Source of the DNA: Lewinellaceae bacterium
GTDB lineage: Bacteria; Bacteroidota; Bacteroidia; Chitinophagales; Saprospiraceae
Reading direction: 5' to 3'
DNA: 64,000 bases
Assembly (NCBI GenBank): GCA_020636135.1
Contig: JACJYK010000001.1
Span: 2,218,501 to 2,282,500, forward strand
The position numbers were made by a program, and so were the translations under genes. Shown here one piece after another: positions 1 to 9,300 of the stretch; position 1 is the first letter of the stretch; every line of letters starts with the position of its first letter. Under the pieces are notes generated by a model, which searched no databases, had not been told where the DNA came from, and saw only the letters and a list, made by a program, of their open reading frames with translations.

Positions 1-356
1 GTTGTCGCACACGTTTTAGGGACTCCAATTTCAATGCAGACCAACTCCCGATCTGCTACTTTTAACTGATAATATCTACTCTGGTTTACAGCATTGCGAG
101 TAAACCGGATCCAAAAGATGAACCTTAAAATTGCATGGTTTAACACCATCTAACAGATCTTAAGCAGGATTCCTACTAAACACTCTGCCGAGCCTGCAAG
201 ATTTAGTTAATTTTTTATGTATAAAATGTTTAAATCAAGACGGTTAAATATTTTTTTGATGGCAAATTCTATTTAACAGGTTTCCTGAACAGGTTGTTTG
301 TTTATATTTACTATTGAATTGTACAACCTCTAATTGGAACAACTGAAATCTGAGAC
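1..356. other. Upstream intergenic region of the first giant gene
   Basis: This AT-rich stretch holds no coding region I can support. The left edge could carry the last 20 or so codons of a gene reading rightward (an open frame ends at a TGA near 69), but nothing identifies it. A sequence TACTATTG at 309-316 differs by one base from the Bacteroidota -7 element TAnnTTTG, without a well placed TTTG -33 box. I see no terminator hairpin and no Shine-Dalgarno sequence before the ATG at 357. Confidence 0.4.
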
Positions 357-3300
357 ATGACCTACCTGTACCTGATGCCCGTCAAGTGGTTCATTTTCAC
401 TTGCTTACTGTTGGTATCTTTGCCGACCCACGTAGGAACTGAAGTACATTCTGGAGATCAAAATGCACCGGAAATCACTAAGCCTACTGCGGAGCTACAA
501 GAAAATAATCAATCTGGTGAACAATTACAATCCCTGGGTGACTGGCTTACCCCGGATGGTAAGCTTAACGTGCCGGAAGGGTTTTCCGGTAGTTTGGATC
601 CGACCGGATTTAAGATGTCTTATGGGCTGGATGGAGCTCCGGTTTTTTTACCGGATGCGATGACGGATTGCCAAAGCGACACCTGTTGGAATGCACTAGG
701 CGCTGGATTGACTAATTCAGTTTGGGCGATTGCGATATCAGGGAGTGATGTGTACGTGGGAGGCGAGTTCACGGATGCGGGGGGCGTAGCAGCTGCGGAT
801 TATATTGCCTGGTGGGATGGGAGTAATTGGAATGAACTGGGTACGGGATTAAATAATACGGTCTTAGCGATCGGAATTTCTGGCAGTGATGTGTACGTGG
901 GAGGGCACTTCACGGATGCGGGCGGTGTGGCTGCTGCAGATTATGTAGCAAGATGGGATGGGAGTAGTTGGCAGGCGCTGGGCGCTGGATTAAATAATAC
1001 TGTTTGGGCAATTGTAATTAATGGAAGTGATGTCTACGTGGGAGGTGAATTTGCAAATGCAGGAGGCGTAGCTGCAGCTGATCATATCGCTCGATGGAGT
1101 GGTAGTAATTGGTTTGCACTTGGTTCTGGATTGAACAATGTGGTTTTTTCAATTGCAATAAATGGGATTGATATCTATGTCGGGGGATCATTTACTAATG
1201 CAGGAGGGGTTGCAGCTGCAGATAATATTGCCCGTTGGGATGGGAGTTCCTGGAATGCACTGGGTACGGGATTAAATAATTTGGTCTTTGCGATAGCAAT
1301 TAGCGGAAGTGATGTCTACGTGGGTGGTAAATTTACAAATGCAGGAGGAGTAGCTGCTGCGGATAATGTCGCCCGCTGGGATGGCAGCAACTGGAATGCC
1401 CTGGGACCTGGATTGAATAATGAAGTCCGTGCCATTGTGATCTCAGGGAGTGATGTGTACGTGGGAGGGCATTTCACGGATGCGGGCGGTGTGGCTGCTG
1501 CAGATTATGTAGCAAGATGGGATGGCAGCAATTGGCAGGCGCTGGGCGCTGGATTAAATAATACAGTCTTAGCGATCGGAATTTCAGGGAGTGATGTGTA
1601 CGTGGGGGGGGACTTCACAGATGCAGGCGGTGTGGCTGAGGCAGATCGAGTCGCCCGTTGGTCTATTGGGTGTAATATGGATTATTGCAGTTGTTGGGAA
1701 ACATTGGATTTGGGATTAAATAATGTGGTCAGAACGATCGCGATCTCTGGTAGTGATGTGTACGTGGGGGGGGACTTCACGGATGCCGGCGGTGTGGCTG
1801 CTGCAGATTATGTCGCCCGCTGGGATGGCAGCAACTGGAATGCCCTGGGACCTGGATTGAATGGTGGAGTCCGTGCCATTGTGATCTCAGGGAGTGATAT
1901 ATATGTGGGTGGGTATTTTACAAATGCAGGAGGAGTAGCTGCAGCTGATCATATTGCTCGGTGGAACGGTAGTAATTGGTTTGCCCTTGGTTCTGGATTG
2001 AACAGTTGGGTTTGGGCAATTGCAATTAATGGAAGTGATGTGTATGTAGGAGGGGTCTTCACGAATGCGGGCGGCGTGGCGGCTGCAGATCGGATCGCAC
2101 GCTGGGATGGGAGCAATTGGAATGCGCTAGCTTCGGGATTAAATACTACGGTCGAAGCAATAGCAATTAGTGGAAATGATGTGTACGTGGGGGGGGGCTT
2201 CACGGATGCCGGAGGAGTAGCTGCTGCTGACTATATCGCCCGTTGGGATGGATCCAATTGGAATGCGCTGGGAAATGGTTTAAATGGTGGGGTCGCAGCA
2301 ATAGCAATTAGTGGAAATGATGTGTACGTGGGGGGAGGCATTCAATCGATCAATTACATTGGACGATTCACTTGCGGAGGGGATATGGTGCCACCCTCCA
2401 TCACCTGCCCGGGCGATCAGACGGTCTATGCAGATGGAGCATGCGGCGACATCCTGGGAGATTATACTTTCCTGGCTGTAGTAACCGATGATCAGGATCC
2501 CAGTCCGGTCGTTTCCCAGAAACCAATGGCCGGGTCAACCATAATTAGCGACACTGCGGTCACGCTTTATGCGACCGATGCATCGGGAAATGTGGATAGT
2601 TGTTCATTTATGGTCATCATGCAAGACACCACTGCACCCACTGCTGTTTGTCAGAATATTACCGTCTACCTGGATGGTAGCGGCAATGCGAGCATTACAG
2701 CAGCCGATGTGGACGGTGGCAGCAGCGATAATTGTTCGGTGAGTAACTTATCAGCTAGTTCGACTTCGTTCAATTGTGCAGACCTGGGTGGCAATTCGGT
2801 AACCCTGACGGTGACCGATGCCAGCGGAAATATGAAGTCCTGTATGGCCACGGTGACGGTTCAAGATACCACTTCACCGACCGCCGTATGCCAGAACATC
2901 ACCGTCTACCTGGATGGCAGTGGCAATGCGAGCATCGCAGCAGGCGATGTGGACGGTGGTAGCACGGATAATTGTGGTGTGAGCAACCTATCGGCCAGTC
3001 TCACTTCGTTCACCTGTGCAGATCTGGGAGGCAATTCAGTGACATTGACGGTGTCCGATGCCAGCGGGAACATGAAGACGTGCATGGCGACGGTGACCGT
3101 CCAGGACACCACTGCACCGATAGCCGTTTGTCAGAACATTACCGTATTCTTGGATGGTAGCGGCAATGCGAGCATTACAGCATCCGATGTGGATGGTGGT
3201 AGTGCAGATAACTGTTCGGTGAGTAATTTATCAGCTAGTTCGACTGCGTTCACTTGTGCAGATCTGGGAGGGAATTCAGTGACCTTGACGGTGTCCGATG

Positions 3301-6300
3301 CCAGCGGGAATATGAAGTCCTGTATGGGCACGGTGACTGTCCAGGACACGACTTCACCAACCGCCGTATGCCAGAACATCACCGTCTACCTGGATGGCAG
3401 TGGCAATGCGAGCATCGCAGCAGGCGATGTGGACGGTGGTAGCACAGATAATTGTGCCGTGAGCAATCTATCGGCCAGTCCCACTTCGTTCACTTGTGCA
3501 GATCTGGGTGCCAATCCGGCGACCCTGACGGTGTCCGATGCCAGCGGGAACATGAAGACGTGCATGGCGACGGTGACCGTCCAGGACACCACTGCACCGA
3601 TAGCCGTTTGTCAGAACATTACCGTATTCTTGGATGGTAGCGGCAATGCGAGCATAACAGCATCCGATGTGGATGGTGGTAGTGCAGATAACTGTTCGGT
3701 GATTAATCTATCGGCCAGTCCTACTTCGTTCACTTGTGCAGATCTGGGAGGCAATTCAGTGACATTGACGGTGTCCGATGCGAGCGGGAATATGAAGTCC
3801 TGTTTGGCGACGGTGACTGTCCAGGACACGACTGCACCGACCGCCGTTTGTCAGAACATCACGGTCTTTCTGGATGGTAGTGGTAGCGCGAGCATCACCG
3901 CTGCCGATGTGGATGGTGGTAGTAGCGATAACTGTTCGGTGAGTAATCTATCTGCCAGCTCCACTTCGTTCACCTGTGCAGATCTGGGAGGCAATTCAGT
4001 GACATTGACGGTGTCCGATGCCAGCGGGAACATGAAGACGTGCATGGCGACGGTGACCGTCCAGGACACCACTGCACCGATAGCCGTTTGTCAGAACATT
4101 ACCGTATTCTTGGATGGTAGCGGCAATGCGAGCATTACAGCATCCGATGTGGATGGTGGTAGTGCAGATAACTGTTCGGTGAGTAATTTATCAGCTAGTT
4201 CGACTGCGTTCACCTGTGCAGACCTAGGAGGCAATTCAGTGACATTGACAGTGTCCGATGCCAGCGGGAACATGAAGTTCTGTATGGCCACGGTGACGGT
4301 CCAGGATACCACTTCACCGACCGCCGTATGCCAGAACATCACCGTCTACCTGGATGGCAGTGGCAATGCGAGCATCACCGCCGCCGATGTGGACGGTGGT
4401 AGCACAGATAATTGTGCCGTGAGCAATCTATCGGCTAGTCCCACTTCGTTCACCTGTGCAGATCTGGGAGGCAATTCAGTGACATTGACGGTGTCCGATG
4501 CCAGCGGGAACATGAAGACGTGCATGGCGACGGTGACCGTCCAGGACACCACTGCACCGATAGCCGTTTGTCAGAACATTACCGTATTCTTGGATGGTAG
4601 CGGCAATGCGAGCATTACAGCATCCGATGTGGATGGTGGTAGTGCAGATAACTGTTCGGTGAGTAATTTATCAGCTAGTTCGACTGCATTCACCTGTGCA
4701 GACCTAGGAGGCAATTCAGTGACATTGACAGTGTCCGATGCCAGCGGGAATATGAAGTCCTGTATGGGCACGGTGACTGTCCAGGACACCACTGCACCCA
4801 CTGCCATTTGTCAGAACATCACCGTTTATCTGGATGGAAGTGGTAATGCGAGCATTACTGGAGCCGATGTGGATGGCGGCAGCAGCGATAATTGCATGGT
4901 GGCTAGCTTGTCAGCCAGTCCCACTTCGTTCACTTGCGCAGATCTGGGAGGCAATTCAGTGACCTTGACGGTGTCCGATGCCAGCGGGAACATGAAGTCC
5001 TGTATGGCCACGGTGACCGTCCAGGACACGACTTCACCCACTGCCGCTTGTCAGAACATCACCGTTTTCCTGGATGGTAGTGGTAATGCGAGCATTACAG
5101 GAGGCGATGTAGATGGAGGCAGCAGCGATAATTGCATGGTGGCTAGCTTGTCAGCCAGTCCAAGTGCCTTTACCTGTGCAGATATTGGAGCCAATTCGGT
5201 TATGTTGACGGTTGTTGATGTGAGTTCGAACAGCAATACGTGTATGGCGACGGTAACGGTGCAGGACTCTGTTGCGCCGGTAGCCATCTGTCAAAATATC
5301 ACGGTCTTCCTGAATGGTGCAGGTACTGCAACGGTTTTTCCGAGTGATGTCGATGGTGGTAGCTCGGATAATTGCGGCATCGGAGGACAAAGCAGTTCAC
5401 CGGCAGTCTTCAACTGTTCCGATACAGGACCAAATAATGTAACCCTTACCATAACCGATGTGAATGGAAACGATAAAAATTGTATCAGTGTAGTTACGGT
5501 ACAAGACACGACTGCACCTACAGCAGTTTGTCAGGACATCACAGTATATTTGGATGGGGCCGGTAATGCCTCGATTACCGGAAGCGATGTGGATGGCGGC
5601 AGTTTTGACAACTGTTCGGTTAGTAGCACATCAGCAAGTCCTACCTCCTTTACCTGTGCAAACCTGGGAGCCAATTCGGTGACCCTAACGGTTACGGATG
5701 CGAGCTTGAACAGCAAGACTTGCACGGCAACGGTCGCGGTGCAGGACACAGTTGCGCCTACAGCAGTTTGCCAGAACATCACCGTCTATCCGAATGGAAG
5801 CGGTAATGCCAGCATTACCGGCAATGATGTGGATGGAGGCAGCACGGACAATTGTGCGGTGACTGGTAGAACAGTATCACCTAATAATTTCAATTGTGGG
5901 AATCTTACCCCCGTCCCGGTCACCCTTACCATAACCGATGCCAGTTCAAACTCCAGTTCTTGTACTGCGATCATTAGAGTTCTGGATACCACGGCTCCTA
6001 CAGCTATTTGTAAGGATGTCACTTTAAATCTTGACCCCGGAGGAATCGTTGGTGTGGATGGGTATAACATTGTTAGCAGCAGTACGGACAACTGTTCATT
6101 GATCATACCACTTGAAGGTTTTATTATATTTAATTGCAGCGACATTGGAATAAACTCATTGCCATTCTCAGTACGTGATATTGCCGGTAATACCGACATG
6201 TGTACAGCCATGATAACTGTTCAGGACAATATCCCTCCTGTTGCTCAATGCAAGGATATTACCATTGAACTGGATGCCATGGGGCAGGCTGTTATTACCG

Positions 6301-9300
6301 GAGATGACATCGATAATGGCAGTACCGATAATTGTACAATAACGAACAGAACAGCTAGTCCGGATACCTTTACCTGTAGTGATATCGGATCCAATATGGT
6401 AACGTTAACCGTAATGGATCAAAGTGGAAATACTGATAATTGCATGAGTAGTGTCACGGTCCGGGATACGACGCCACCTACTCTTCTATGCCGTGATCTG
6501 ACGATCGACCTGGATAATAGTGGGAATGCCAGCCTTAGTGTCAATGACCTCAATCCCATGGGTTCAACAACCTACACAGTAAATGCCATTACCTACAACC
6601 CGATTGATATTCCTTCTGGAACCCAGTTTACACTTGGCGATGATGCCGTTTCAGGTTATTTGCCGATTGGATTTGACTTTATTTTCTTTGGTGAAACGAA
6701 ATCGCAATTCAGGCTTGGATCGAATGGATTCGTCACCTTTGCGTCCAGCACTGCTTCCGGGTGTTGTTCAGGACAATTCATACCAAACACGACATTTCCG
6801 AACGATCTGATTGCTTTGGCTTGGGAGGATCTTGATCCAGGAAACGGAGGCGCTCCTGGTGTTAATCTTCTCCGATACCAAACAGTTGGCACAGCACCTA
6901 ACCGGGTCCTGGTTTTAGAATTGTATAATGTTGATCATTATCCATCCGGGGATCGTGTTTCGCTGCATTTGCAATTGTATGAAAGCACTAATGTGATTGA
7001 AATACATACTACTTCCCAACCGGCGACTTGTTGTAATCATACCCGGGGCATTGAAAATGCTACCGGCACGGAGGCTTATGCAGTACCGGGGAGGAATGCT
7101 ACCACATGGACGGCAACCAATGATGCCTATTCCTTTAATCCGGTTAATAGTGATGTGGTGTCTGATGCTTGTGGCGTAAGTTCAAGTTATCTCAGTCAAA
7201 CTGCATTTACCTGCCAGAATTTGGGGGCTAATATGGTTTATCTGATTGCTGTTGATAATAATGGAAATCAGGATTCTTGTTTGTCCAATGTGACCGTCGC
7301 TGACCCGAGCAATTTCTGTTGTGACACGCCGAGTATCACGTGTCCTGCGGATATCACGGTGACGGCTGATCCTTTTGCCTGCGAGGTTGCGGTGAGTTAC
7401 GCGGATCCTACGGTGATGAGCAACTGTACACCAGTGATCACACAGTTTTCCGGCCCAATGATGGACAGCCTTTTAGCTTTTGGGATGTATACAGTTCAAT
7501 TCGAGGCGAGTAATGGACCCACGTTGAAAGACACGTGCTCATTTACGATCACGGTGCTGGAGAACGGGCGGTCACAACCGTTGCAATCCACAGCGAAACG
7601 AGCGGCGGCAGGCCTGGCGTGCCAGGATCATGTGAACATCAGCCTGAGCAGTGACTGCCAGCGTGTGATCACCGCTCGTGATGTGCTGCTGACAGGTAGC
7701 GCCGGTTGTATCGACCGCTACAACTGCGAGGTGTTTATACCGGGATCACTGACACCCATCCCGGGAGCTACCCTGACTTACGAGCACGTCGGTCAGACCC
7801 TGACCTATGTGGTGGAAGACATCCAGTCGGGTGGCAAATGCTGGGGGACATTGAAACTGGAAGACAAACTGGGCCCACAAATTTATTGTCAGAACGATAC
7901 GATCAGCTGCCTGCAGATGAGTGAGCGGGAAGACCTGGTCGTGATCACGGATCTGTGCCAGCCGTTCCCGACTACGACGGATATTCTGGAGAAGCAGTGG
8001 ACGGATCTGGGTTGCGATGACCGCGAGTTCATCGGTTACCTGGCACGGAAAGTTAGAGCCACCGACGTTTGGGGCAACTACGCCGAATGCCGCGATACGC
8101 TCTTTGTACGCAAAGAGACGATCGACAGCCTGGTTTGCGGACCGGATACCCTGATCGAATGCACAACCGAAGTGGTCCGCAATGGCAAGACGGTCGAACT
8201 GTTGTGGAATGTTGGCAAGAACGGCGACACCTACCTGGATGCCCAGGGTTATGCGCACCCATGGCCGACGAAAGGGAACGGTTATTTCCCGGCTCCTTAT
8301 CTGAAGAGCACTCAGCCAGGCCAGGCCCCCGGATATTTGATTCCGGTCAAAACCGATGCAGGTCCTGACTTCACCAATACCGGCAAATGCCAGATTGTAT
8401 TTGATTACGAAGATCATATCGTACCGACCTGTGGCAAGTCTTATAAGATTCGCCGGACCTGGCACATCTATGATTGGTGTGGCCGGCGTGATACGACGTG
8501 TGTGCAGTGGTTTAAGATTACGGATACCGAGGCGCCGGTGATAAAAGAAGCATACCTCAACCCGATCGATGATCATGGAGGCACGAGCTGTGAAGAAGTG
8601 CCTGCATCCTTGAATCGCCTTGCCCGTGAGAAGGGCGCCCTGGTAGCCTGCGAAGTGTTGAAAGCAGAGGTGGATCCCCACGACTGTAAAGCGACGGTCA
8701 TCCTGCCTGATCCACGGGCCTGGGTACTGAAAGATTGCGATGATGTGCTGGAGGTCTACTATGAGATCGAATACATCGATCCATCGCATCCCGGCAAGAC
8801 ACTGCTCGAATCGGGAAATATTGCAGAAGGGGAGACTGCTCATGTCTATCTCCCTGAAGGCTGGCATAATGTGTTGTACCACATCCGTGACCGCTGCTGG
8901 AACGAGACCTTGTTACTGCAGGGCATCAGCGTCTACGACAACACACCGCCGACGCCGGTGTGTGATGAGATCACGCAGGTGACGCTGGATCCGGAGAAAT
9001 GCTGGGCCCGGGTTTATGCGAAGGACCTGGACGATGGCAGTCATGACAACTGCTGTGATCAGTTGCATTTTGCGGTGGCCAATATGGACAGTGTAATCTA
9101 CTGGCGCAATTACTGGCACGAATACTTCCTTGACTGTGTGGGGCACAGCGACTATTATGCCAACCAGGACCGTTACGACACCTTCATTGAAGAGTGGATC
9201 AATACGTTTGTGTTTGACGATTACATCGATGTGACGGAATGCGGCAGCGAACAATTAATATTACGGGTCTATGAAGCTTGTGGAGTTCCAGCCTATGATC

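Noticed and set aside
2666..5782. Many short antisense open frames at 240-nt intervals.
   Set aside because: They are reverse images of the HYR repeat codons; identical spacing shows they are shadows.
2628..6467. A CRISPR array or satellite DNA.
   Set aside because: The 240-nt period is a continuous coding repeat without unique spacers, so neither applies.
7746..8882. A 378-codon antisense open frame opposite the first giant gene.
   Set aside because: It lies wholly inside a well-supported coding region on the other strand, has no recognisable domain, and codon bias of the sense gene explains it.
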